DNA of 64,000 nucleotides from Bradyrhizobium diazoefficiens (GTDB taxonomy: Bacteria > Pseudomonadota > Alphaproteobacteria > Rhizobiales > Xanthobacteraceae), in assembly GCF_018129965.1 (NCBI RefSeq), contig NZ_JAFCKW010000001.1:434001-498000 (forward strand). The letters run 5' to 3'. Position 1 is the stretch's first letter, and each line of letters starts with the position of its first letter. Positions 52,916 through 61,604 of this stretch are shown here, piece by piece. A program made the position numbers and the translations under genes. Below the pieces are notes generated by a model that saw only the letters and a list, made by a program, of their open reading frames with translations, was not told the DNA's origin and made no database searches.

Positions 52916-53560
52916 CGGCGGCGCTGCGCCATGCCCCCAACCAGCGCCGTCTCCAATTCGCGCCTCAGCCGCAGACACGCCTTGGCATCCTCGCCGCGCA
53001 TGTCGCCCGAGCTTTGCTGTCTCCTTCACGCCCTCCGAGAAAGAGGGCGCAGGGAAGGCCGGGTGCCGGCTTGGCACCCACGGTCCGCTGTGCGCATGTA
53101 GCGCAAAAGAGATTGCACAGCGGCATACAGGTGCGGCCGAACGCCCGGCCTTCCCTGCGCGATGGTCGGACGGCTTATGCCGTGCTCTCCCGGGAGCCGA
53201 ACTTCCTTCTGGCCTCCCTCGCGCCGGCGAATTGACGATGCCGTCCGCCCGGTTGGGCTCGCGCACATCTCCGCTGGCAGCTTGACCGTAGCAACGACGG
53301 CCAGGACCACACGGTTTTGCCGTACGCAGCTCATCCGGCGTCGCCAGGAGGCTTCGCCGGACTTCAGCGCCGCTCGTCCGCACGAAGCCTCGGGCTCACA
53401 GGGACGACCCGCCCTGCCCGCGCCTCTCGCGCACGACGCTGCCGCGTCCACCGCAACCCGGCCCGCGTTTCGAACGACTCGCGAACCGCCCCTCTTCGTC
53501 GGGCCGGGCTGCCTCGATGTATGCCGCAATTCCGAATTTCGGTAAAGTGGAATATTTTTA
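52916..53560. repeat. Large dispersed repeat, no gene
   Basis: A gene-free stretch carrying several overlapping open frames on both strands, all Arg/Pro/Ser-rich and without coding-like conservation. Stretches such as GGCGAATTGACGATGCCGTC and TTGCCGTACGCAGCTCATCC belong to a repeat that I recall as common in bradyrhizobia and often annotated wrongly as hypothetical genes. The recall is from general knowledge and needs a search. Confidence 0.55.
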
Positions 53561-53619
53561 CGGAGAGGGGTTGACGGGGCGGCGGGTGTATTGCCCGACG
53601 GGTCGTTTTGCGACACATC

Positions 53620-53775
53620 GCCCTCTCGTGTCCCGGACGCGCGGCAGCGGGCCACGCTGCTGCGCAGAGCCGGGAACCACCCGACACGGATTGCTTGGAG
53701 AGACGGGCCCCGGCTCTGCTGCGCACCGTCGAAGTGACGCTGCGCTGCGTCCGGGGCACGAGACTTTTCTACGCC
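53620..53775. repeat. Dispersed repeat of the GTCCCGGACGCGCGGCAGCG family
   Basis: GTGTCCCGGACGCGCGGCAG ending in CTGCGTCCGGGGCACGAGAC are outer arms of a 150-bp imperfect palindrome. It reaches the 3' end of the GMC oxidoreductase gene. No gene is inside. Confidence 0.65.
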
Positions 53776-55415
53776 ACCGCAGCATCCGGAATGCGCGCGG
53801 CTTCCATCGGCTGCCTGCCGCGGATCAGGTCCGCGGCGCGGTCGGCGATCATCATGGTCGAGGCGTTGAGGTTCGCAGAGATCATGCGCGGCATGACCGA
53901 CGCGTCGATGACGCGGAGGCCTTCGAGGCCATGGACGCGGAGCTGGTCGTCGACGACCGCCCACGTCGAGTCCGCCGGGCCCATGCGGCAGGTGCAGCCG
54001 GGGTGGAAGGTGGTGGTGCCGCGTTCAGTGGCGGCGGCCAAAAACTCGTCGTCGGTGTTGATGTTGGGGCCGGGGAAATCCTCGTAGGCGTAATAGGGCG
54101 ACAGCGGCGCGCTCTTCAGCAGGCGCCGCGCGAGCTTCATGCCGCCGACGATGACGCGGCGGTCAAGTTCGGCGTCGAGATAGTTGGTCTGGATGATCGG
54201 CGGCGCAAAGGGATCATTGGAGCGGATGCGGACATAGCCGCGGCTCTCGGGGCGCTGCTGCCAGGAGGCCACCGTCATGCCGGGCTCGTCCTCGAGCTGG
54301 CCCTGCACGCCTTCCTTGTAGCTCGCCGGCGTGAAGGTGAGCTGCAGGTCCGAACTGTCCGCGCTCTCGCCGGAATGCCAGAAGCAATAGACCATGGTCG
54401 GCGACAGCGAGAGCAGGCCTTTGCGCGCAGTGGCCCATTTCAGCGCCTCGATCCACAACGAGACGCCGCGGCGGAGTTCGTTGATGGTCTTGATGTCCTT
54501 GACGCGGGCCACGGTGCGCGGGGCGTAATGGTCCTGCAGGCCTTCGCCGACCGGCAGCGCGTGGCGCACCTGGATGCCATGGGCATTGAGCAGATCGGGC
54601 GAGCCGATGCCGGAGAGTTGCAAGAGCTGCGGTGAATTATAGGTGCCGCCGGAGAGGATCACTTCCTTGTTGGCGCGCACCTCCACCGGCGTGCCACCGC
54701 GGCCGCCCTTGGTGTAGCGCACGCCGACTGCGCGCTTGCCTTCGAAGATGATTTCGGTGGCATGCGCATGGGTGTGCACATGCACGTTGGGCCGCTTCAT
54801 CGCGGGCTTGAGGAAGGCGGTCGAGCCGGAAACGCGCAGGCCCTTGTCGATGGTGCGCTGGCAGTAGGAGACGCCCTCCTGCTTCGCGCCGTTGTAGTCG
54901 GGATTGCGGGGAATGCCGAGCGAGACTGCGCCCTCCATGAAGGCTTCGCAGAGCGGATCGCGCCAGTTCATGGTGGTGACGGTGAGGTTGCCGTCGCGCC
55001 CGCGGAAGGTGTTGTCGCCCTCGCCGACCCGCTTCTCCAGCCGCTTGAAATAGGGCAGCACGTCGGCATAGCCCCAGCCGCGATTGCCCATCTGCGCCCA
55101 GGTGTCGAAATCCATCCGCTGGCCGCGGTTGTAGATGTGGCCGTTGATCGAGGACGAGCCGCCGAGCGTCTTGCCGCGCGGCGCGTAGATGCTGCGCCCG
55201 CCGGTCCAGGGCCCCGGCTCCTGCTGATAGGCCCAGTTGATGCTCTTCATGTGGAAGGTCTTGATGAAGCCCGCCGGCAGATGGATGTAGGGATGCCAGT
55301 CGCTCGGGCCCGCTTCCAGCACGCAGACGCTGGTGTTGGGGTCCTCGCTCAGCCGGTTGGTGAGCACGCAACCGGCGGAGCCCGCGCCAATGATCACATA
55401 ATCGAATCTGTCCAT
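53769..55415 (-). CDS. GMC-family FAD oxidoreductase (choline dehydrogenase-like)
   Basis: A 548-residue flavoprotein. YVIIGAGSAGCVLTNRLSED is the FAD fingerprint, KTLGGSSSINGHIYNRGQ the GMC signature 1, and SGGTYNSPQLLQLSGIG signature 2. The C-terminal catalytic His-Asn region is TTFHPGCTCRMG and ANLNASTMMIADRAADLI. Family members oxidise choline, alcohols or sugars. No betaine genes are near, so choline is not assured. ATG 55415 is supported over an upstream 55514 start. Confidence 0.9.
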   Translation of the reverse strand: MDRFDYVIIGAGSAGCVLTNRLSEDPNTSVCVLEAGPSDWHPYIHLPAGFIKTFHMKSINWAYQQEPGPWTGGRSIYAPRGKTLGGSSSINGHIYNRGQRMDFDTWAQMGNRGWGYADVLPYFKRLEKRVGEGDNTFRGRDGNLTVTTMNWRDPLCEAFMEGAVSLGIPRNPDYNGAKQEGVSYCQRTIDKGLRVSGSTAFLKPAMKRPNVHVHTHAHATEIIFEGKRAVGVRYTKGGRGGTPVEVRANKEVILSGGTYNSPQLLQLSGIGSPDLLNAHGIQVRHALPVGEGLQDHYAPRTVARVKDIKTINELRRGVSLWIEALKWATARKGLLSLSPTMVYCFWHSGESADSSDLQLTFTPASYKEGVQGQLEDEPGMTVASWQQRPESRGYVRIRSNDPFAPPIIQTNYLDAELDRRVIVGGMKLARRLLKSAPLSPYYAYEDFPGPNINTDDEFLAAATERGTTTFHPGCTCRMGPADSTWAVVDDQLRVHGLEGLRVIDASVMPRMISANLNASTMMIADRAADLIRGRQPMEAARIPDAAVA

Positions 55416-55469
55416 GGTGCCTCGGCCGCCCCTAGCGTGTCGTGAGATTAAGTGAATTGCAGCCGCGCG

Positions 55470-55604
55470 TCCCGACACCTCTCCCCATCGGGGAGAGGTC
55501 GATTTGCGCAGCAAATCGGGTGAGGGAGATCAGGTCCCACGAGAGACCGGTCCCCTCACCCGCGCCTCCGGCGCGACCTCTCCGTGTGGGAGAGGTGAGC
55601 GAGC
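55470..55604. repeat. CCTCTCCCCATCGGGGAGAGG inverted repeat
   Basis: CACCTCTCCCCATCGGGGAG and CGACCTCTCCGTGTGGGAGA carry arms of a palindromic element, with CAGCAAATCGGGTGAGGGAG inside. It is related to 3778 and 47607. Confidence 0.65.
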
Positions 55605-55640
55605 CCGCGGCGACATTGGTGCGACAAGCATGCATGAGAG

Positions 55641-56234
55641 TTAGCGCGGCTTGTCGTTGAGTTGATAATTCAGATGCGTCCGCACCGTCGGCCATTCGGC
55701 GGCGGTGATGCTGTAGACGACCGTATCGCGCAGCGTGCCGTTCGGTGCGACCTGATGGCTGCGCAGGATGCCGTCCTGCTTGGCGCCGAGCCGCTCGATG
55801 GCCTTGCGGCTCTGGTGGTTGAAGAAATGGGTGCGGAACTCGACCGCGATGCAGTTCAGCGTCTCGAAGGCATGGGTGAGCAGCAGCAGCTTGCATTGCG
55901 TGTTGAGCGGGCCGCGCTGCGCGCTCTTCGCATACCAGGTCGAGCCGATCTCGACGCGGCGGTTGGCGACGTCGATGTTCATGTAGGTGGTCTGTCCCAC
56001 GATCGTGCCGCCGGCGTCGAACACGGTGAACGGCAGCATCGAGCCTGCGGCCTGCAAGGCCAGGCGGCGATCGATTTCCTTGGCCATGTTCTCGGGCGTC
56101 GGGATCGCGGTGTACCAGATCGTCGAGAGATCGCCGTCCTTCACGGCTTCCACCAGCCCCTCGCGATGCGCTTGCGACAGCGGCTCGAGACGGGCGTGCT
56201 GTCCACGCAAGGTGATGGGATCAGGCCAGGGCAT
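55641..56234 (-). CDS. GNAT-family N-acetyltransferase (RimJ/RimL-like)
   Basis: A 197-residue acetyltransferase. LRGQHARLEPLSQAHREGLV is the start of the RimJ/RimL branch, and VEIGSTWYAKSAQRGPLNTQ the acetyl-CoA-binding region, followed by KAIERLGAKQDGILRSHQ typical of motif B. It may acetylate protein N-termini or small amines. It is a single gene. Confidence 0.85.
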   Translation of the reverse strand: MPWPDPITLRGQHARLEPLSQAHREGLVEAVKDGDLSTIWYTAIPTPENMAKEIDRRLALQAAGSMLPFTVFDAGGTIVGQTTYMNIDVANRRVEIGSTWYAKSAQRGPLNTQCKLLLLTHAFETLNCIAVEFRTHFFNHQSRKAIERLGAKQDGILRSHQVAPNGTLRDTVVYSITAAEWPTVRTHLNYQLNDKPR

Positions 56235-56251
56235 TTCTCACTCCATAATGA

Positions 56252-56361
56252 CTGCCGTCATTCCGGGGCGACGCGAAGCGGCGAGCCCGGAATCCATAAC
56301 CACCGCCTGGGGTTATGGATTCCGGGCCTGCGTGCTGGCGCACGCATCCCGGAATGACGAC
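56252..56361. repeat. GTCATTCCGGGGCGACGCGAAG inverted repeat
   Basis: Outer arms GTCATTCCGGGGCGACGCGA and CGCATCCCGGAATGACGA, with AATCCATAACCACC and GGTTATGGATTCCGGG inside. A well-formed copy between two same-strand genes. Confidence 0.75.
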
Positions 56362-56392
56362 GGATGTATTGGCACGGCTCGTCCAGATACAT

Positions 56393-57319
56393 TCACTTGT
56401 TCAAAAAATTCAACGGCAAACCGCCGCGTGGCCAATCCATGGCGATCAGTTCGCCCTTGCCGGACAGCGTGATGTAGGCGGTCTTCAGGTCGGGGCCGCC
56501 GAAGGCGATGTTGGTGGTGACACGGTCACCGGTCGGGACCTGCTCGACCAGCGTGCCATCGGGCGCGATCACCGAAATGCAGCCGGACACGAGGGTGGCG
56601 ACGCAGACATTGCCGTTCGCCTCGACGGCGAGCGAATCGAACATCTGGTAGCCGCCGAGGCCGCAGATCGGCTTGCCGCGCTCGCCGCGATAGATCACGT
56701 CGCGCGGCTTCAGCGTGCCGGGCGCGGAGAGTTCATAGGCCCAGAGCCGGCCGGTCGGCGTCTCCGCGATGTAGACGGTGTTTTCGTCCGGCGACAGCCC
56801 GATGCCGTTGGCCGGCAATATGCCATGCACGACTTCGACGATCTCCGTCATGCCGGGCTTGAGGTAATACATGCCGCCGACATCCATCTCGCGGGCGCGG
56901 CGCTTGCCGAGATCGGAAAACCAGAGGCCGCCGTGCCTGTCGAACACCAGGTCATTCGGCCCGCGCAGATCGTGCCCGCCGGATTTGGTCACGACGGTCT
57001 CGACCTTGCCGGATTGCAGGTCGACCCGCTGGATCGAGCCGCCGAGATAATCGTCGGGCTGCGGGCCGGGCATGATCGTCTTGCCGGTCGGATGCCAGGA
57101 GAAGCCGCCATTGTTGCAGATGTAGATCTTGCCGTCTGGCCCGAGCGCCGCGCCGTTCGGGCCGCCGGGCACCTTCGCGACGATCTCCTTGCGGCCGTCG
57201 GGATGGACCCGGGTCAGGCGCTGGCCGCGGATTTCCACCAGCACGACCGAACCATCCGGCATCACGACCGGCCCTTCAGGAAATTCGAGGTCGGTGGCGA
57301 GAACGCGAATGTTGGACAT
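56393..57319 (-). CDS. SMP-30/gluconolactonase-like protein
   Basis: A 308-residue six-bladed beta-propeller hydrolase. LATDLEFPEGPVVMPDGSVV carries the first metal Glu, CNNGGFSWHPTG and GGHDLRGPNDLVFDRHGGLW the middle metal Asn, and NGIGLSPDENTVYIAETPTG the second. Such enzymes open lactones using calcium or another divalent ion. There is no signal peptide. The substrate is not predictable. Confidence 0.88.
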   Translation of the reverse strand: MSNIRVLATDLEFPEGPVVMPDGSVVLVEIRGQRLTRVHPDGRKEIVAKVPGGPNGAALGPDGKIYICNNGGFSWHPTGKTIMPGPQPDDYLGGSIQRVDLQSGKVETVVTKSGGHDLRGPNDLVFDRHGGLWFSDLGKRRAREMDVGGMYYLKPGMTEIVEVVHGILPANGIGLSPDENTVYIAETPTGRLWAYELSAPGTLKPRDVIYRGERGKPICGLGGYQMFDSLAVEANGNVCVATLVSGCISVIAPDGTLVEQVPTGDRVTTNIAFGGPDLKTAYITLSGKGELIAMDWPRGGLPLNFLNK

Positions 57320-57513
57320 GAAGACCCTCCCGGCTGCTTGTTATGGCTTGCGCGGGAAGTCCGGCACGGGCCCGCACGCAAGATTTGCCTGCGGTTATGA
57401 CAAAGTCGCCGGGGCTTGCCAAGCAAGCGGGCAGGTATGCCAGCGTTGCGCCGCTGCCGCTGCCGCTGCAGCGCGCTCGGTGCGAATTACTCGGAAGCCC
57501 GGATGCAGGAATC

Positions 57514-57606
57514 GTAGGGTGGACAAAGGCGCACTTGCGCCGTGCCCACCATCGATCGGCATTCATCGAGAGGCCTGGTGGGCACGCTACGCTTTGTCCA
57601 CCCTAC
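57514..57606. repeat. GTAGGGTGG inverted repeat, copy 3
   Basis: GTAGGGTGGACAAAGGCGCA and CGCTTTGTCCACCCTAC are outer arms; CGTGCCCACC and GGTGGGCACG the inner ones. The right end supplies the stop codon (TAG on the minus strand) of the gene at 57603. Confidence 0.85.
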
Positions 57607-57956
57607 TTGTCCTTCGCCGGCGGCACCGCGTCCTGCTTCTTCTTCAGATCTTCAGCCGTTTTCGCCTGTGCGGCCTGGGCGTCGCTCAAGGTCTTCTGCA
57701 AACCCACGACGGTCGTCTTCAGCGCATCAATCTGGCGGTTGGCAGCATCGATCTTCTGCTGATGGTCGAGAGTGAGCTTGCCGATCGTCTTCTGGAGGAA
57801 ATCGACATTGCTCTGCAGGCAGCTCGTGCGCCGCTCCATCGTCTTCTCGACGGTGCAGATCTCGATGCCGGGCACGTCCTGCGCGCGGACCGGCGCGATC
57901 CCCAGCGTGGCAGGCAGCAACATCACGACACAAGCGCCGGCGCTTCGAAGCAGCAT
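57603..57956 (-). CDS. Exported coiled-coil hypothetical protein
   Basis: A 117-residue protein with a signal peptide (MLLRSAGACVVMLLPATLGI, cleaved near VRA), a short Cys-containing head (IEICTVEKTMERRTSCLQSN), then a long coiled coil (DHQQKIDAANRQIDALKTTV and VGLQKTLSDAQAAQAKTAED) and a Lys-rich end. The stop codon is in a dispersed repeat. Function unknown; probably a periplasmic structural or chaperone-like protein. Confidence 0.7.
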   Translation of the reverse strand: MLLRSAGACVVMLLPATLGIAPVRAQDVPGIEICTVEKTMERRTSCLQSNVDFLQKTIGKLTLDHQQKIDAANRQIDALKTTVVGLQKTLSDAQAAQAKTAEDLKKKQDAVPPAKDK

Positions 57957-58140
57957 GCAGGTCTCCTCGTCCATTCGATCACGGCAATGTGCGCTTTTTG
58001 CGCGCAGTGCTTGGAGGCTACCACACTCGCACCGCATTCTCGCGTTGAGCTTGGTGTGTTCCCCGGGGTCGGGAGCAATGAACCGCGCGCGGGAGAAGTG
58101 GGCGCTCTTTCCGCGGCTTTGTTTACGGGAGATTTTGAAG

Positions 58141-58365
58141 ATGGCTACGCGCGACAGACGTCTTGCGGAATTCGATGGCGCCGGAGAACCGCCCCCCGGC
58201 CTGCCGGTCGAGGTGCTGTGCGAGGATCACAGCGGAACGTATCAACTTCCGTTCGCGTGCCGCTATGTCGAGGGACGCTGGCAGAACGACGCGGCGGGCG
58301 TCCCCGTGGAAGCCACCGTGATCGGCTGGCGCGTGCCGCGCGTGAAGCATTCGGGCCTCGCCTGA
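58141..58365 (+). CDS. Small soluble hypothetical protein
   Basis: A 74-residue protein: MATRDRRLAEFDGAGEPPPG, LPVEVLCEDHSGTYQLPFAC, RYVEGRWQNDAAGVPVEATV and a basic tail. It looks like a single small beta domain, preceded by a weak ribosome site. Function unknown. Confidence 0.6.
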   Translation: MATRDRRLAEFDGAGEPPPGLPVEVLCEDHSGTYQLPFACRYVEGRWQNDAAGVPVEATVIGWRVPRVKHSGLA

Positions 58366-58645
58366 CAGCGACTTCTGTTCCAAAATGCAACGGGGCCGCG
58401 CATCGACTTAACCTTCGGAACGCGGCCGGAACGAACCACGTCCGAATCAGCCGAATCATCCTGTTCCCGGCTGTTCACGGCTAGATGTCGACGGGAGCTT
58501 GCTCGTGCGCACAACATCTACGAGACGGGTGAGCAGGCTCGGACATGGAGCGGCCACCAAAGGTTAACGAGGGGAAGACTACCGCTCTTCCCACCGCCTC
58601 ATGCTGCCTCCGCACCCGAAACAGGCATTGCAGCGCCCGGCCTGC
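58366..58645. other. Intergenic, nothing recognised
   Basis: 280 bp between convergent genes. It contains no inverted-repeat family seen elsewhere in the window, no ORF with a plausible start and composition, and no clear terminator. Confidence 0.4.
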
Positions 58646-59302
58646 CTAATATTCGACCTCTAGCTCTTCGATCTCGGCCGGCTCTTCCCTGGCCGCCGCG
58701 ATCCATTCCTGCATCTCGGGCATCGCCATGATGGTGTCGGCATAGGCCTTGAGCAGCGGCTCGAGCTTGACATCATAGGTGACGAAGCGCGTCACCACGG
58801 GCGCGTACATCGCATCGGCCATGGAGCGCTTTTGGCCGAACAGGAACGGCCCGCCGGATTTCTCCAGGCAATCGCGCCAGATTGCCCAGACCCGGTCGAT
58901 ATCGGCCTGCGCGCGCGACCAGATCTTGAAGCCGGGGAAGTGCCCCTTGAGGTTGACCGGCAACGAGGCCCGCAGCGTGGTGAAGCCGGAATGGATCTCG
59001 CCACAGATCGAGCGGCAATGGGCGCGCTGGACGCGGTCCGCAGGCAATAGCCCGGCATCCGGCATCACTTCGTTGAGATATTCGCCGATGGCCAGCGTGT
59101 CCCAGACCGTGGCGCCCTCGTGCCGCAGGCACGGCACCAGGATCGACGACGACAGCAGCAGGATCTCGGCGCGCGCCGACGCATCGTCCGGTGCTGTCAC
59201 GATCTCCTCGAAATCGAGCCCGGAAAATTTCGTCAGCAGCCAGCCACGCAGCGACCAGGACGAGTAGTTCTTGCTGCTGATGGTCAGTGTCGCCTTCGCC
59301 AT
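58646..59302 (-). CDS. Glutathione S-transferase-like protein
   Basis: A 218-residue GST. The N-terminal thioredoxin-like domain has SSKNYSSWSLRGWLLTKFSG and SSSILVPCLRHEGATVWDTL (the Ser/Pro cis loop); the all-helical domain ends FLFGQKRSMADAMYAPVVTR, with the N-capping box. It resembles the maleylacetoacetate isomerase or beta class, but substrate is unknown. It is divergent from the PHA depolymerase gene. Confidence 0.88.
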   Translation of the reverse strand: MAKATLTISSKNYSSWSLRGWLLTKFSGLDFEEIVTAPDDASARAEILLLSSSILVPCLRHEGATVWDTLAIGEYLNEVMPDAGLLPADRVQRAHCRSICGEIHSGFTTLRASLPVNLKGHFPGFKIWSRAQADIDRVWAIWRDCLEKSGGPFLFGQKRSMADAMYAPVVTRFVTYDVKLEPLLKAYADTIMAMPEMQEWIAAAREEPAEIEELEVEY

Positions 59303-59470
59303 GTCGCCATTCCCTCACGCTGATACCGGGCCCTCCGCCCGGCCTGCGGCGTGCCCATGATCTGTGCTTTCCACGAAATGAGCAGCAAGCGACGTGCCAA
59401 TTTTGCGGGCGATTTGACTCTTGTTTGGCTTCGTTATTGCATGGCAGCACGGGATAAACGGGCGTTTCAG

Positions 59471-60694
59471 ATGATGTCGATGAATTATCAGGCCTTTCAG
59501 AACCACATGGATTTGACGGCGCCGTTTCGCGCGGGAGCCTCCTCCGCGCTCAGATTTCTCAATCTGGTGCCGCAGGGGATGTCGGATCAGGTGTTCGGCC
59601 GGCTCTCAGCCGCGCTCGAGATGATCACGCGATCCACCCTCACCTATCACCGCCCGGCCTATGGCATCGACAGCGTCATGGTAGGCAATCGCGAGGTCGC
59701 CGTCACCGAGGAGATCGCCTACGCGACGCCGTTCGGCTCGCTGCTGCACTTCAAGAAGGAAGGCGTCGGCGAGCAGCCGCGCATGCTGCTGGTGGCGCCA
59801 ATGTCCGGCCATTTCGCGACGCTGCTGCGCGGCACCGCGAAGACGCTGCTGCAGGATCACGACGTCTACATCACCGACTGGCACAATCCGCGCGACATTC
59901 CCCTCAGCGAGGGCCGCTTCGGGCTCGAGGACTACACCGATCACCTGATCGACTTCCTCGGCCAGCTCGGCCCGCGTCCGCACATGGTCGCGATCTGCCA
60001 GCCGTCGGTCTCCGCGCTCGCAGCAGCGGCCGTCATGTGCGAGGGCAATCATCCCTCCAGGCCTGCGACGCTGACCCTGATGGCGGGCCCGATCGATACG
60101 CGCATCCAGCCGACCCGGGTCAACGAGTTCGCCAAGAGCCGGCCGATCGACTGGTTCGAGAGCAATTTGATCAACTACGTGCCGGTGCAGTGCCGCGGCG
60201 CGTTCCGGAAAGTCTATCCCGGCTTCGTGCAGCTCACCGCGTTCGTCTCGATGAATCTCGAGCGCCACATCAAGCAGCACATGGATCTCGCCGACCACCT
60301 CGCCAAGGGCGAGAAGGAGAAGGCCGCGACCATCAAGACCTTCTACGACGAATATTTCGCGGTGATGGACCTGCCGGCCGAGTTCTATATCGAGACCGTG
60401 CGCGATGTGTTCCAGGAGCATCTGCTGCCACAGGGCAAGCTGATGCATCGCGGCCGTCCCGTGGACACCAAGGCCGTCGGCCGCATGGGCCTGATGACGG
60501 TCGAAGGCGAGAAGGACGACATCTGCTCGATCGGCCAGACGCTCGCGGCGCAGGACCTCTGCCCCGGCGTGCGCGCATATCGCCGCGTCCACCACATGCA
60601 GGCCGGCGTCGGCCATTACGGCGTGTTCTCGGGAAAGCGCTGGAACAACGAGATCTATCCGCTGCTGCGGGATTTCGTGCACGTCAATTCGTGA
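59471..60694 (+). CDS. phaZ: Intracellular polyhydroxyalkanoate depolymerase
   Basis: A 407-residue enzyme matching the intracellular PHB depolymerases of rhizobia. It begins MMSMNYQAFQNHMDLTAPFR and contains the nucleophile segment MVAICQPSVSALAAAAVMCE, with Cys in the place of the usual Ser as in PhaZ1 of Cupriavidus, a DITDWHNPRD-like stretch, and the terminal VGHYGVFSGKRWNNEIYPLL with His. It mobilises stored PHB granules. Three in-frame ATGs (59471, 59474, 59480) occur; the first is used. An upstream start at 59351 is rejected. Confidence 0.9.
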   Translation: MMSMNYQAFQNHMDLTAPFRAGASSALRFLNLVPQGMSDQVFGRLSAALEMITRSTLTYHRPAYGIDSVMVGNREVAVTEEIAYATPFGSLLHFKKEGVGEQPRMLLVAPMSGHFATLLRGTAKTLLQDHDVYITDWHNPRDIPLSEGRFGLEDYTDHLIDFLGQLGPRPHMVAICQPSVSALAAAAVMCEGNHPSRPATLTLMAGPIDTRIQPTRVNEFAKSRPIDWFESNLINYVPVQCRGAFRKVYPGFVQLTAFVSMNLERHIKQHMDLADHLAKGEKEKAATIKTFYDEYFAVMDLPAEFYIETVRDVFQEHLLPQGKLMHRGRPVDTKAVGRMGLMTVEGEKDDICSIGQTLAAQDLCPGVRAYRRVHHMQAGVGHYGVFSGKRWNNEIYPLLRDFVHVNS

Positions 60695-60736
60695 GGGTGC
60701 ATCGAGCGCCTCTCCCAGCACGCGATGACGAACGCT

Positions 60737-61219
60737 TCAGCTTGGGATAATGAGGCAGGTCTTCGTGCCATGCGCGAGCACATGCGCGAGCAATCGACCT
60801 TTGCCGTCGATGACGCGCCCTTCGGCCATGCCGATACGACGGCCGCAGTTCATGACCCTGCCCTCGGCTCTGACTTGACCGGTTTCTGGCGTGATCGGGC
60901 GTACGAGTGAAATCTTGAACTCGAGCGTCGTCTGGCCGGTGCCCTTGTGGAGCATTGATTGTACGGCGAGCCCCATGCAGCTATCCAACAGCGTCGCCGT
61001 CAGTCCGCCATGTACCGTACCCGCCGGATTGAGATGGGCGTCGGTCGGCACCAGGGTGACGACGACACGGCCGCTTTCCAGCTCGGCGACGTCGTAGCCC
61101 AGCGTCTGCGCGATTGTATTGAGCGGGAACGTGCCGATCGCAAGCCCGCAAACGAATTCCAATCCACTCAATTGCTTCTGCTGCTCGGCGCTGACCGTTC
61201 CATAAGTCTTGACGACCAT
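60737..61219 (-). CDS. PaaI-family hotdog thioesterase
   Basis: A 160-residue hotdog-fold protein. LNPAGTVHGGLTATLLDSCM is the catalytic HGG motif with the acidic Asp, and TTLEFKISLVRPITPETGQV with NCGRRIGMAEGRVIDGKGRL completes the fold. Such enzymes hydrolyse acyl-CoA or aryl-CoA thioesters. ATG 61219 is used; the longer frame from 61297 is rejected. It is convergent with phaZ, 42 bp from its stop. Confidence 0.88.
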   Translation of the reverse strand: MVVKTYGTVSAEQQKQLSGLEFVCGLAIGTFPLNTIAQTLGYDVAELESGRVVVTLVPTDAHLNPAGTVHGGLTATLLDSCMGLAVQSMLHKGTGQTTLEFKISLVRPITPETGQVRAEGRVMNCGRRIGMAEGRVIDGKGRLLAHVLAHGTKTCLIIPS

Positions 61220-61271
61220 GGCGTTCTCTCCACTTCTTTCACCTGGTTTGAGTCTTCGATGATGCCTGCTT

Positions 61272-61406
61272 TCAGATGGCCGATGGCGGCCGGCCATAGA
61301 GTCGCGTGAATGCAGCGTTCAGTCGCCTTGCGCTCGAAAAGCCGGGTGCGGCCGCGATATCGCAAGGCGAACTGCGCGCGAAGATCACGTCCGAAAACGA
61401 CGGCTC
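61272..61406 (-). pseudogene. Remnant of an AraC-family C-terminal HTH
   Basis: On the minus strand one frame reads CDIAAAPGFSSARRLNAAFT followed by RLYGRPPSAI and a stop (61272-61274). This is the second helix-turn-helix of AraC/Ada-type regulators (GFxSxRxLNxAFxRxYGxxPS). The frame closes upstream at a stop at 61407-61409, and no start codon is present, so only about 45 codons remain. It is therefore a fossil of a lost regulator between the thioesterase and the hybrid kinase gene. Confidence 0.75.
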
Positions 61407-61604
61407 TCACACGCCATGGCGATGCGCACGGCGGCCGAGTGACGCGGAGCTCAAGGCCACGTTCCCTGGGGAAAGAACGCCTGCGGGGGCCGCGCCCTGA
61501 ATTGACCCTAGACGGAAATGTGCTGAGTCTGTAGCTGATTTGATGCCGGACTTCCAACAGAGCGGGCCGGGCACTCCGCGATTGGCGTTTGGTATGATGG
61601 GACC

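Noticed and set aside
52895..53964. Overlapping hypothetical ORFs of 120-310 codons
   Set aside because: All are Arg/Pro/Gly-rich, in several frames at once, over a dispersed repeat, with no common start or conserved pattern.
61306..61534. Small plus-strand ORFs in the thioesterase-kinase gap
   Set aside because: They are antisense to the AraC remnant and have no coherent composition.
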